A stretch of 64,000 bases of DNA from Dastarcus helophoroides (taxonomy: Eukaryota > Arthropoda > Insecta > Coleoptera > Bothrideridae): contig CM053331.1 of the NCBI GenBank assembly GCA_028583605.1, forward strand, positions 38,025,283-38,089,282, given 5' to 3'. The first letter of the stretch is position 1, and the number at the start of each line of letters is the position of its first letter. The position numbers and the translations under genes are program-made. The notes under the pieces were generated by a model, which did no database searches, was not told where the DNA came from, and was given only the letters and a program-made list of their open reading frames with translations. Shown here piece by piece: positions 48,601-57,772 of this stretch.

Positions 48601-50651
48601 AAACTCGAAGTTCAGATTTTTTCTCGAAATTTCAACCTTTTTTTTGGAAATTTCTACTTTAATTTTAGAATTTTGATTCTAAAATCGAAATTTCAACTTT
48701 TTTCTCGAAATTTCAACTTTAGTCTCGAAATTTCGACTTTTTTTTGAAATTTCGACTTTTTTTCTCGAAATTTCGACCTTTTCTTGGAAATTTCTACTTT
48801 AATCTTAGAATTTCGATTTTAAAATCGAAATTTCAACATTTTATCTCGAAATTTTAACATTTTTTTTCGAAATTTCAACTTTAGTTTCGAAATTTCGACT
48901 TTTTTCTAGAAATTTTGACTTTTTTCTCGAAATTTCGACCTTTTTCTGGACATTTCGACTTTAATCTTAGAATTTCGATTTTAAAATCTAAATTTCGACT
49001 TTTTTCTCAAAATTTCACCTTTAATCTCGAAATTTCGATTTTTTTGTGGAAATTTCGACTTTAATATTGGGATTTTGACTTTTTAGTTGAAATTTTACAC
49101 TTCTGTCTCGAAATTTCGACTTAAACTCGAAATTTCGACTTTTTTCTGGAAATGTCGTCTTTAATCTTAGAATCTCGATCTTGAAATCGAAATCTCCGCT
49201 TTTTTTTCAAATTTTCGACTTTTTTCTCAAAATTTTAACCTTTTTCCTGGAATTTATTTATTTATTTTATTATTTTAACTCGGAATTTCGATTGTAAAGT
49301 GGAATTTTCGATTTTTTTTTCAAAATTTCAACTTTAATCTCCAAATTTCGGCGTTTTTCTCGAAATTTTGACGTTCCTCTCAAAATTTTAAGAAACAAGT
49401 CGAAATTTCGAGAAAAAAGTCGATTAAGGTCGAAATTTCGAATTTAGGGTCGAAATTTTGACTATAATCTCGAAATTTCGACTTTTTTCTGGATATTTCG
49501 ACTTTAATCTTGGAATAACTAATTTATACTCGAAATTTAGACTTTTTTCTCGAAATTTCGATCTTTTTCTGGAAATTTCGACCTTTTTCTGGAAATTTCG
49601 ACCTTTTTCTGAAAATTTCGACCTTTTTCTGGAAATTTCTACTTTAATCTTAGAATTTCGATTTTAAAATCGAAATTTCAACTTTTTTCTCGAAATTTCA
49701 ACTTTAGTCATGAAATTTCGACTTTATTTTCGAAATTTCGACTTTTTCTCAAAATTTCAACTTTTTTCTCGAAATTTTAACTTTTTTCTCGAAATTTTAA
49801 CTTTTTTCTGAACATTTCGACTCTTAACTCGAAATTTCGTTTGTAAAGTCGAAATTTCGACTTTTTTTTTCAAAATTTTAAGTCTTATCTCGAAATTTCG
49901 ACTTTTTTTTCAAAATTTTAACTCTTATCTTGAAATTTCGACGTTTTTCTCGAAATTTTGACTTTAATCTCGGAATTTTGATAAAAAAGTCGAAATTTCC
50001 AGAAAAAAAATCGTTCAAGGTCGAAATTTCGAATTTAGGCTCGAAATTTTGTCTTTAATCGCGAAATTTCGCTAAAAAGTCTAAATTTCGCGAATAAAGT
50101 CTAATTTCCGAGAATAAAGTCTAAATTTCAAAATTAAAGTTGAAATTTCGACTTTAAAAGTCGATTTTAAAATCGAAATTTTTAATTTTTGATGTCCTTT
50201 CTACGTCTTCGGATTTGATAAAGTTTCTCAAAAAGTTTTTTTAAAAGTTTTGGTTAATTTTATTCTATTAAGTTTGGGTTTTCTATAAAATTGCTAAACT
50301 CACTTTAAACTTCTTTTTTTTTTCTGAAATTGTGCTTCCAAATTTAAATTTCGATTTTAATTAAAGTTTAGTTGATAAATCAAATACTGGAAGTTTTCTT
50401 CTTCGCTTGTGTCTGATAATGAGCGCCGCCTTAGATGAAAAAATGATCTTATGCCAATTTTTTCAGTGAATTCAGAAAGTAAGTTCAAGTTTTCACACGC
50501 CAACAAATCAGAGGGAGCCATTTGCGAGGAAAATATAAGTTATCAGTGTCCTGCGTTCTTATCACCGTTCTGCAAGAGAGAAGTGGTTTTCCAGAGAAAC
50601 GCCATCATGAATAATTTACAACGACATTTCGCCAACAATAGAAAAATGTAG
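39615..50651 (+). CDS. Membrane-anchored SRPBCC/START-like protein, three exons with a 10-kb intron
   Basis: Exons 39615-39811, 40189-40388 and 50467-50651. Donors ACGAT|GTAAGT and TGTT|GTAAGT, acceptors TTTTTAG|A and TTTTTCAG|TG; phases 2 and 1 match, giving 193 residues. A hydrophobic segment at about residues 13-29 (IIGVILAAVLCYLTIRI) suggests a signal anchor. The remainder, with 'HPNEAWEFVADFSNMKFLNP', 'NYEHWKYTIEYSEKLSHWP' and the C-terminal 'CEENISYQCPAFLSPFCKRE', resembles SRPBCC/START-fold proteins that bind hydrophobic ligands; this is an inference from pattern, not a search. Exon 3 was joined because it starts with a good acceptor in the right phase, ends in TAG and is followed by AATAAA at 50667. 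Intron 2 (40389-50466) holds satellite and an antisense LINE. An alternative start is Met4. Confidence 0.68.
39910..40074. mobile_element. Small MITE with GGGACGGTTT termini, in intron 1
   Basis: Inverted termini GGGACGGTTT (39912-39921) and AAACCGTCCC (40063-40072), about 165 bp overall. The outer ends CAGGGACGG / CCGTCCCCG and AT-rich flanks 'tgtatata' / 'cgaatata' (6 of 8 match) suit a hAT-type MITE. The interior is GC-richer than the intron around it. Confidence 0.75.
40389..41150. other. Intron 2, 5' part, unique-looking
   Basis: AT-rich sequence with no recognised repeat or coding region. Confidence 0.4.
41150..43680. repeat. TCGAAATTTCGA-type satellite in intron 2
   Basis: Same satellite family as 33.3-38.8 kb: sparse and degenerate from 41.15 to 42.3 kb, dense from 42.3 kb. 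The block 'gctcgaaatttcgacctttt' recurs near 42800, 43020, 43320 and 43540. It is interrupted on the right by the LINE insertion. Confidence 0.88.
41955..42105 (+). repeat. Foldback-family copy with both arms
   Basis: Left arm 'gatcttgtcccctgaaacca', 'ttgctctaacgccaagctgt', 'catcttcagagaga', then directly the right arm 'acaagttctgtatttcaat' and 'ggaccagtccgctccacca'. Part of the centre and right arm is deleted. Confidence 0.85.
43685..46487 (-). mobile_element. 5'-truncated non-LTR retrotransposon (jockey/CR1-like)
   Basis: Inserted antisense to the host gene in intron 2, with satellite on both sides. The 3' end (lower coordinates) is an AAAT-type tail at about 43688-43712, preceded on the element strand by a ~220-bp 3' UTR. 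The 5' junction near 46487 falls within the endonuclease region, so the element is truncated as in incomplete reverse transcription. Confidence 0.9.
43933..46485 (-). CDS. LINE ORF2 fragment: endonuclease C-terminus plus reverse transcriptase
   Basis: Continuous minus-strand frame of about 850 codons, open at its 5' truncated end and ending in a stop at 43933. The first part is the end of an AP-type endonuclease (IIGDFNIPEL, LLDLIITAENL, HHPTL). The reverse transcriptase follows with TDLSKAFDKVHH, GQGSNLGPLLFNIFFNDV and the catalytic YADD (YADDLKI). After it comes the usual C-terminal region with CCQVWSPYYENY and a region ending near LLRVT. No internal stop or frameshift is seen, so insertion is recent. 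The truncated endonuclease means the copy itself is not autonomous. The jockey/CR1 group is judged from the RT motifs; the exact clade is unsure. Confidence 0.92.
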   Translation of the reverse strand, partial: SLGINEYNTIFDYLETSLDFTSHICIIGDFNIPELYECTSEGRTTNLYNSYLQFITLNNLCQHNNILNTNQRLLDLIITAENLKVTTNKGEYPLVAEDIHHPTLQVTVHVSNTSDRRFINNETLPRFNFYKANLVDLYLSIANINWTSILDISDPQIASDQFFNKLHDIFVQHVPLCSKKGRQKNYPVWFTKSIIQKIHNKNKHWNIYRKSKSLYHLNLLKQLRREIKYECRIEFQQFIQNSENTLQAHPKKFWSFINQKRKGATMPGLMFYDDRILTAEQDIVNGFADYFSSTFAQGPNHSCDSGCVDLGTIRCEYCLQNCCPSLNVDVEIANNLNLSLNTICEVDILKAVKRIKPNNVTGTYNLPAFLIVDCINFLILLLKHIFNLILNSCLVPTQWKTLYIIPIHKSGDRADIKNYRPVALISNVAKLFECVIYDALNHPSLSNLTAEQHGFVIGKSTTTNLMEFTQYVSNALDKRLQVDAIYTDLSKAFDKVHHCILLKKLRLFGVSSSLVNLIKSTITNKQQIVSYGGFRSNPYFPTSGVGQGSNLGPLLFNIFFNDVVVGLKRRTFIYADDLKIAKIITNVNDCSILQDDLDSLQSWCDCNGLALNKKKCKILTFSRIQNPINCHYLIEGQVIDRCTQMTDLGVIMDAQLTFIPHILQVWRQATKVLGFVFRNTRGFTSIHCIKTLYYSLVRSKLEYCCQVWSPYYENYNNLLEGINRKFAKYVFLKMYGNYPERNCDHWWLLNMVNEVPLTSCRNMHCLILFQRIVTGKIRSEDLLRQIDFHVPRPNTRYPMAFSHIIPSTLHHYNSPLFRCIRLSNSLPQNIDIFLDNLSSPRIKRQLLRVT
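46490..50170. repeat. TCGAAATTTCGA-type satellite, right part of intron 2
   Basis: Continuation of the array split by the LINE. Higher-order copies are visible: the unusual segment 'gattaaggtcgaaatttcga' followed by 'atttaggctcgaaatttt' appears near 48490, 49420 and, in a diverged form, 50010. Frames inside are repeat translations. Confidence 0.9.
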
Positions 50652-50666
50652 TTATTTTAGGGCAAC

Positions 50667-50672
50667 AATAAA
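50667..50672 (+). promoter_or_regulatory. AATAAA polyadenylation signal
   Basis: Hexamer 15 bases after the stop of exon 3 of the SRPBCC-like gene. Confidence 0.6.
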
Positions 50673-51359
50673 CTATTTTCGTACATTTAAACGTTTTTCA
50701 TCCACACGTTCTTCTTTTTAGGTTTCTGTTCCCCGAAGAAGAGGCATAGAAAATTTCGAAATTTTAAACGCTTATATCTCCCACATTAATTAAAATTGAG
50801 CCACGATTTTTCATGTGGGAGATCCCTCGTAGCTCAATTTTTCGTGTGGAAGATTCAGGCGAAAAATCGTAGCTCAATTTTGTTTTCAGATTCGGATTCT
50901 TGCTTCCGAGGGTAATAAACGCAATAAACTCACTTTCAAAAATGGAAATTTCATGTTTTGAAAGTTCTATTCACCCTGAAAATATTGGGGGACGTTTTTG
51001 AATCATCTGTCTATTAATTTATAGACTGATTTATATTTGTGTCAACCAGTGACAGTCAAAATTATTTACCTTAATTGCGCTCGTTTATGCTAATCTTAAA
51101 TTGATAAAATTCGAATTTAAATAAGCCCACACCCGCAACAATTTCAATATCGAGGGATGCATTGCATCCAATTAAAAAAAAACGCAAAACAAGTGTCTCT
51201 TTTATGTAAAATTCAGGGCTTTATTTGGATGAAAATGATGGCAGAATTACACCTGAAGAAGAAACGACAAAATGTCAAGTTACTTAATTTGGAACAGAAA
51301 TGTCATCCCAAAATTAATTCGTGTTTACTCAAATTATTTTGCCCGTTACATCGTACAAA
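50673..51359. other. Intergenic, upstream of repeat protein A
   Basis: Contains an imperfect repeated motif 'aaaaatcgtagctcaattt' around 50795-50880 in both orientations. No gene recognised. The 5' UTR and promoter of the next gene probably lie here. Confidence 0.4.
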
Positions 51360-52535
51360 ATGAACGAAGACGTGAACGAAGCTCTAAGCGAACTGGCGAA
51401 CAGGGTGAAACAGGATTTTCTCAAAGCCATGGACGAACTCAATGACGCCTCGAAACAGTCAGAATCCAATAAAAAAATCGAGCAAGCCATCCAGCACGCG
51501 TGCCAAAACATGCTAAGCGGAGTGGAGAATTTAAAAAAAATAGCCGACCTAAACAAATCCCCTAACAATTCAGCAAGTAAAAATTTTATGAGTGGTCTGT
51601 TGGACGAAATTCAACACGAATTGAATTCAGGACACGAGCGCGACCACAGCGAATTCAAACAGAAAATGGATCAGTCGATGAAGCCCGTTAACGAGGCTTT
51701 CATCCGCGCGGTACGCAGCTTACATAAAAGTTTCAACATGAACGAAAACGTGTTTAACGCCTCGAAAAAATTCAGGGACGACTTCAACGAAATCATGACG
51801 AAACTCGACGAGGATTTAGCGAGGGCGAAAACAGACGCGGAATTCGACGAGATCCTTGCGAAAACCAGCGATGATCTGATCAAACTTTTGGATACTTTCA
51901 TCAAGTCGATCCACGCGGAAGGTTCAGATGCTAAAAATCAGAATTTCGTCGGTCATATGTTGGAGGATATTATAGCGGATTTGACGGCTAATTTGCACGA
52001 ATCCAAATTTAAATTCGATACGGTTCTAGGGCAAAAACTGGAGGAATCTATGAAGAGCGTTAACGAAGCTCTCATTAGCGCGATGGATACGCTACAGGAT
52101 ACCATCATATTGAATGAGAAGGTGAATTTGGAGGCGAAGCAGTTTAAGGAGGATTTTCAGACGGCGCTTGATAATCTCGAAAAAACTGCCGAAGATAACA
52201 AAGCGCATGGAAAAAATGACGAAAGCGTTAAAAAAGCTTTTCAGGATATGATTAAAGAGACCGAAGTGTTCATAAGGATACTGCAATCGGATGAATTGAT
52301 GGGTAATACGGGGGCCAAAAGACACGCGGCCAAAACCCTTGAGGAACTTAGGGAGGATTTGGAGAAAGAGTTGAGGGAAGCGAAGACGAAATTTGATGAG
52401 GAAATTTCTGATAAACTGGATGAATCCATGATGCTCATTAACGAGGCGATCGTGCTCGCCGTCGAAAATTTGAGCGAGGCTTTGGCCGAAGCTGCCAAAA
52501 AGCAGAGAGAGGTTATTCTGGTGAAGAAAAAATAA
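51360..52535 (+). CDS. Helical repeat protein A (391 aa), paralogue of the facing gene
   Basis: Single-exon ORF from ATG 51360 (context ACAAAATG). The sequence is almost entirely charged amphipathic helix, with one Cys, no signal peptide and no membrane segment. It is built from a ~105-126-residue unit marked by V/INEA at residues 5, 110, 234 and 360 (SMKPVNEAFIRAV, SMKSVNEALISAM, SMMLINEAIVLAV): three units and a partial fourth. Each unit also has a mid-unit K/RDDF or KEDF helix and ends KLEES or KLDES. The facing minus-strand gene (53343-54482) has the same architecture. I do not recognise the family. Apolipophorin-III-like or other amphipathic-helix bundle proteins are loose comparisons only. 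A 48-bp duplication copies the last codons and stop just downstream. Confidence 0.82.
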   Translation: MNEDVNEALSELANRVKQDFLKAMDELNDASKQSESNKKIEQAIQHACQNMLSGVENLKKIADLNKSPNNSASKNFMSGLLDEIQHELNSGHERDHSEFKQKMDQSMKPVNEAFIRAVRSLHKSFNMNENVFNASKKFRDDFNEIMTKLDEDLARAKTDAEFDEILAKTSDDLIKLLDTFIKSIHAEGSDAKNQNFVGHMLEDIIADLTANLHESKFKFDTVLGQKLEESMKSVNEALISAMDTLQDTIILNEKVNLEAKQFKEDFQTALDNLEKTAEDNKAHGKNDESVKKAFQDMIKETEVFIRILQSDELMGNTGAKRHAAKTLEELREDLEKELREAKTKFDEEISDKLDESMMLINEAIVLAVENLSEALAEAAKKQREVILVKKK

Positions 52536-52600
52536 TTCTGAACTTTGAAAAGCAGAGAGAGGTTATTTTGGTGAAGAAAAAATAATTCTGAACCTTGATT
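52498..52600 (+). repeat. Tandem duplication across the stop codon of gene A
   Basis: The segment 'aaaagcagagagaggttatt' through 'gaagaaaaaataattctgaa' occurs twice in tandem (about 48-bp period) with two or so changes. The first copy holds the last codons and TAA; the second lies in the 3' UTR. Confidence 0.92.
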
Positions 52601-53342
52601 ACCTCAATGGTGGGGAAAATGTCGATGGCGAATTGGGCCACAGTTTTTTGTTTGCATATACAGCATTGTACAAAAGCGTAATATACTATGTGATAACAAA
52701 AAATGTAAAATAGTAACTTGAGAATATGGTGGATGGAATCATAGTTTAGAAAAAGCTTACTTTTATCCGCAAACCTGTATTACAACTGATTTGGTACAAA
52801 ATTACTAGAGTTATACTCAATTTTATGACGAAAACGAGTGTTTGGCATTTCTCCATAATAGAGTAAACCACAACCAACTACAACGTTAATTACAAGAACC
52901 TTTTAATGTTTGATAAAGTCCAAACACTCACTTTCCATTTCCTTTTTTCTCCAAACAGTTCAATTGACCTTGAAATTTTGATTTTTTTCTGAATATTTGA
53001 AGCTTTTTGTTTCGAAATTCCAATTACAAAAACTCGTCGGAAAACTTCTTTTATATGTCTGGGGTCAATACCCTCTTAGAGGCTCATTTTGGGGGCCAGT
53101 GCGTTAAACCAGAGGTCGGAATCGGTGGATTTTTCCACTAGGACATTTACCGTTTCGGTAGAGTAAGACCTAATTGTATCTAAAAGTTGATTTTCGAGAC
53201 GATCAAAAAATGTAGAACAGCTCTGCTTACTAAACAAATAGTCGAGCATAATACAATTTACGTATTATTACAGAAGGACTACAAATTTTACTCAAATATT
53301 ATCGGAGTAATTTCATTCGTTGGCACTACTCCACTTTGTGAT
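52601..53342. other. Spacer between convergent genes A and B
   Basis: Holds both 3' UTRs. No coding region recognised. Confidence 0.5.
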
Positions 53343-54482
53343 TCATTTACTACCGCGTCGTGCATTTAGCGATTTCGAAAAAGTATTCAACAACTCCCCA
53401 ACGGTGGACACAAATGTGTCGTTAACCCTCCTCATGGACTCCTCAACTTTAACCCCAGTTTGACTATCGAATCGGTCCCTAGTTTCGCGCAACAACTTCT
53501 CAACTTCTTTCCTCAAAGCTTTCAGGACCCTCCGGGCGTGCTCTTTAGCGATTTCGTTCTTGAGCAGTTCATCTGATCGAAATATCGTTTTGAAGTTATC
53601 TATTTCCTTGAGGATGACGTCTTGCGCGGCTTGGATAATCTCATCAATTTCCTGCTCGTTGTGGTTTTGATTTAAAACGATATCGAGCTCCTCCAAAGTT
53701 TGATTGATGCTTTCGAGTAATTTGGCCACTTCCGCGTTTATTCTATCATTGAGGATGAACGTGTCGTGGAGATCTTCGACCGTGCTGATTATAGCTTGGT
53801 TTACTTGCTTTAGAGATTCTTCTAGTTTTTCCCCGAACGACGACCTGCGTCTAATCTCTATGGTTGTATTTAATTCGTGTGAAACATTCTCTAGTGTTTG
53901 GTTTGCGTTTTCTTCGCTGGTTAGGCTGCCTCTGGTTTTTTCTTCTTTGCGAATAGCCTCTTTGAATTTGTCGAGGCTTTTCATTAAGTCGTCGCTGGCT
54001 TTTTTGATGGCCTTTTTACTTTTTTCGTCTGATTTTGAGCGTTCCAAATTTTTCGAGAGATGTTCCATAATGCGTCCACATTCATCTCTGAATTTCTCCG
54101 CCGCTTCTGATGATGCGGCTCGTTGTTTCATGTTGTGTGCGGTTTTCTGGAGAGTTTCGTTAGCATCTTTCATGGTTTTTTCTAATTTTAGAGCGACCTC
54201 TTCTTTGGTTACAGCTATGGTGGCGTTTAGGTCATTCCGTACTTCTTCTAAAAGTTTACTGAAATTTTCTCTGGTTTCGGGATCTTTAGCTTTGGTTGCA
54301 ACTTGTGTAAGTTTTGTTATATTTTTGGTAATCGTTTTGCTCGCATTGTGGATTGTTTCGTCTACTTTTTGGCTTGGTAGAGCTTGTTCAGTTATAACGG
54401 TGAGATCTTCCACGGTTTGTCGAAATTCGCTTTTGACTTTCGCAGCAGTTTTGGTGAACGTTTCGTTTACATTAGTCGCCAT
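53343..54482 (-). CDS. Helical repeat protein B (379 aa), paralogue of gene A
   Basis: Single-exon ORF from ATG 54482, facing gene A tail to tail with about 0.8 kb between stops. It has the same three-and-a-part repeat structure: motif at residues 5 (VNET), 107 (ANET), 227 (VNQA) and 353 (VNDT), with KLEKT, KLEES and KVEES before the boundaries. Shared stretches with A include 'AII/SALI' helices after the motif, 'LHDTFILNDR' versus 'LQDTIILNEK', and 'IFRSDELLKNEIAKEHARRV' versus 'ILQSDELMGNTGAKRHAAKT'. It is highly charged, with one Cys, no signal peptide and no membrane segment. Function unknown. The pair arose by inverted duplication and has diverged considerably while both frames stayed open, which argues that both are used. 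Confidence 0.82.
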   Translation of the reverse strand: MATNVNETFTKTAAKVKSEFRQTVEDLTVITEQALPSQKVDETIHNASKTITKNITKLTQVATKAKDPETRENFSKLLEEVRNDLNATIAVTKEEVALKLEKTMKDANETLQKTAHNMKQRAASSEAAEKFRDECGRIMEHLSKNLERSKSDEKSKKAIKKASDDLMKSLDKFKEAIRKEEKTRGSLTSEENANQTLENVSHELNTTIEIRRRSSFGEKLEESLKQVNQAIISTVEDLHDTFILNDRINAEVAKLLESINQTLEELDIVLNQNHNEQEIDEIIQAAQDVILKEIDNFKTIFRSDELLKNEIAKEHARRVLKALRKEVEKLLRETRDRFDSQTGVKVEESMRRVNDTFVSTVGELLNTFSKSLNARRGSK

Positions 54483-55448
54483 AAGTAGTGATAAATCTGA
54501 ATGATTCAGAACGATTTAATTTTGTCGTGACATTTTTCTTCCAATTAAAATAACCTGTCATTTTACTTAGGAAATTTTATGTTAGATCATTTGCTTCCAT
54601 ACTTATTTAGATTTTTTCATGCAAACGAGTACATAAGGAGAAGATAATTAACGATTTAAGGTAGAAAGCTGAATCTGAGGAAGCAGCACATGACATTTTC
54701 TGAAAGATCAATTTTTGATGTTTTGAAACAAATTAATTCTCTATGAATTTGATGGTGTTTAAAGCTTAGTTTTGGAAGTATCATTATTTTCCGCTTTTAA
54801 TTGTTGAATCTTGGCACAGCAGACAAATTTAGTAATCAAATAAATAACTGCAACTGAAAGAAAAAGCAAAAGTTTGAAACGCAAGAAAAATTGAACAATT
54901 TTTTGCCAGAATGGATCCAATTCCAAAACAGTTATTGAGGAATCGACAGTTTGATACTAATTTATAAATTACCAACACAAACATATTTCGATTTAAATTA
55001 TGTAAATAGAAAGTATTTATTTATACTTTAGCAAAAATAACATATCTTCTAAATTTTACATTTTTCTGGGTCGTGGTTCTTTTCTACAAAATAAAGCTTT
55101 GTACATTTCTTTATAAAAGAAATCAATGTCGAGGACAAGTTGATATTTCCAGAAACTTTGAGATACAAGTTGAAATTACCGGAAAGACAAATTTAAAAAC
55201 GAAACTAAAAAGCAAGACAAACTTTAAGAAAAATGACTAATTTTAAAAAAAGGTCGATTTTTAAAAGAAAAATTCCACAGAAATTTTAAGACTTAAATTG
55301 AAATTTCTAAAAATACTGAATATCGAATTTGGGATAAAGAAGAAATTTTTTAGGAATATTTCGTAGTCAAAATTTTTAAGTTTGTCGTTACACCTTAACA
55401 ACGCAACAATGACAGTGTGTAGGAATAATAATGAAACAAAGTTTTTTT
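54483..55448. other. Upstream region of gene B, AT-rich
   Basis: No gene recognised. Contains scattered degenerate satellite-like motifs (55130-55390). Confidence 0.4.
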
Positions 55449-56890
55449 TAGTATTTATTTAAAAACTTTGATACAAAAATACAAATTGTTTTTTAGAACA
55501 CTTCCAATGAACAGATGGACCACAAGTAATGGTACATAGAGCAAGAGTAGATTTTTCGTATAAAAATAACGTGATTTAGCCACATTTACCTTATACCAAA
55601 AGTTAATATTAACAGAGATACAGGGTGTCAAAGTTAAAAAAAAATTGTGATTTTTTCGCATAACTGATGAACACATTTCACTATAGACAAGAAATTTGGC
55701 ATAGGGAGGTTTCTTTGGTCAATAAATTGTAATTTGCATATGCTTAATAAGTATATGGTAATTAGCTAACAGATTGTCAGTAACTCATAGGGGGCGCCAC
55801 CTTGTATTATTCTAAAGCATCATAACTTTTTTGTGCCTTTATGTACACTCATTTTAAATAGATATTTTTATTTACCTACATTTTTACGTAAAAAAGGCAT
55901 ACTTTCTAAATGTTGATACAAGCAACCGTTTTCAAAATATTTTCCTTCAAAGTACACGATACGTTTGCTTTAAGTTATGTAAATGTGAATTTTTCGCAGT
56001 AGGTTTCAAAATAAAAGTAATAAAACTGACTCTAAAATAGTTTATATCAAATACTACTCTACAGACATTATTATTACACATATTTTTTAAATTTCTAAAG
56101 CAAATTTAAATAAAATACCAAAACAAAATTTATTTTCAAAAATAAATATGTGGGAAATGACTTTTTTCATGTAAAGCGATTGTAAACAATTAAAAATCTG
56201 GCAGTCTTTTATTGAAATTCGCCTCCAAATATCCTCCAAAAATTTTCTTGTGCGGACTCAGACATCATATCTCACATCTCTGTTAGAAAATAAATTACGT
56301 CTTAATTTTTTGGATTTCCTGGAGATTTTCAAAATTTATGTAATAATATTATCTGAAAAGTAATATTTGACATAAATTAGTTTCAAAGCTGACTTATGAT
56401 TATTTTTTTTTAAATCTACTTCGAAAATTTAATATCTTAGTAATTTAAAACCAAAACACGTCAAGCTTCAAAGGCAACTATCTTGGAAACGGTTGCTCGT
56501 ATCAACTTTTAGAAAGTACGCCTTTTTTACGTAGAAAATATGGGAAAATAAAATAACCTATTTAAATTAATATACGTGGGTGCACAGAAAAGTTATGATG
56601 ATTTGGAATTATGCAGGATAGCGCCCCCTATCAACTATTGGTAATATGTTAGCAAATTAGAGTTTGTCGACTTAAGAAACCTCCTTATGCCAAATTTCGT
56701 GCCTATATTACAATTCATTCCATGGTTAAACGAAAAAATCGAAATTTTATTTTCAACTTTGTCAATATCAACTTTTGGTATAAGGTAAATGTAGCTAAAT
56801 CACATTATTTTTATTTGAAAAATCCACCATTGCTCTGTGTACCATTACTTATGGTCCACCTGTATTGTAATCTCTTCACCAAATTAGTTA
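55449..56890. repeat. ~1.4-kb foldback (inverted repeat arms of about 0.7 kb)
   Basis: The left half is the imperfect reverse complement of the right half. Outermost: 'ggtaaatgtggctaaatcac'-type sequence, 'accattacttgtggtccat' type (55520 and 56850), 'ccaaaagttaatatt' (55595) against 'aatatcaacttttgg' (56765), 'aagaaacctcc' (56678) against 'ggaggtttctt' (55707), 'agggggcgcc' (55790) against 'agcgccccct' (56620). Inner: 'caaccgttttcaaaa' (55923) against 'ggaaacggttgctcg' (56490). Pairing continues to about 56150 and 56290. Similar short ORFs in both arms (FWYKVNVAKS) reflect the duplicated sequence. The element type is unknown. Confidence 0.88.
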
Positions 56891-57772
56891 TAACAAAAAT
56901 TAAAAAATTCCCTTATATTGATAAAAACTATATTAAAAAAACAACAAAATATTTAGCAAGCTACAGAGTTTGGGTAATGTATTAATGAGCATTAACGAGC
57001 GAAGTTTAAATTATATAAAAGAGTTTCACGAACGAAAGATAACATATACTAGACAGCTTCTACTTTTCAGATCAAAATGCTTGGAATGTCACTAAATAAT
57101 TAGGCTTCATTGGGCCACCTTTTGTTAAATTTCAAGAAAGAAAAAGAAATCACTTGACCGTGAAACATTCCACCTCACATTTTTCAAAATTGTAATAATT
57201 TTGTTTATTAATTTTATTTCACATTTCTTCAGTCCAGTTTGGAAATGTTGAATAAAATTAATAAACATAATATTTCAATAAGAGTTCACCATGAAGAATG
57301 TAATAATTTTCTCAAAATTTCGACCACTTTCTCAACATTTCAACTTTAATCTTGCAATTTTTTGTCCAAAATATTGTATTTTTATTTCTCATATTATTTA
57401 GTTTTTATTTTTCACCTTGTTTTCACGAAATTTCCAGTTTAAACTAGCAATTGTTAGTTTTTAAGTAACATTTTTCAAAACAATGAGCTTTATCTGAAAA
57501 TTTCAAAGAAAAAATCAAATTGCAAACTACAACATTTTGGCTTTTAAGTCACTTCCGCTTCCCTCCCCAATAATCAGGATTTTTTTCATGAAATATTAAG
57601 TTTTCTTGGAAATTGTGTCTCAAAATCGTCTTCAATTTTTAATTATTTTCCTACAATGTTGCCTTTTTTTTGAAATTTGGAAAACTTGAAGAAAAACAAA
57701 TTTAAAATTTGAAAAAAAGTCGAAATTTACAAAAAGAGATATTTTCGAAAAATAAACTCAAACTATTCAACA
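56891..57772. other. AT-rich spacer
   Basis: No gene recognised. Weak satellite motifs after 57300. Confidence 0.4.

Noticed and set aside
36675..49667. Many 60-120-codon Phe/Ser/Arg-rich frames
   Set aside because: All lie within the TCGAAATTTCGA satellite and repeat its translation.
53704..54504. 266-codon plus-strand frame opposite gene B
   Set aside because: Antisense shadow; the minus-strand frame has the repeat structure shared with gene A.
55455..56985. Related ORFs with FWYKVNVAKS in both arms of the foldback
   Set aside because: They are homologous because the arms are inverted copies; short, AT-rich and without a recognisable domain or splice sites.
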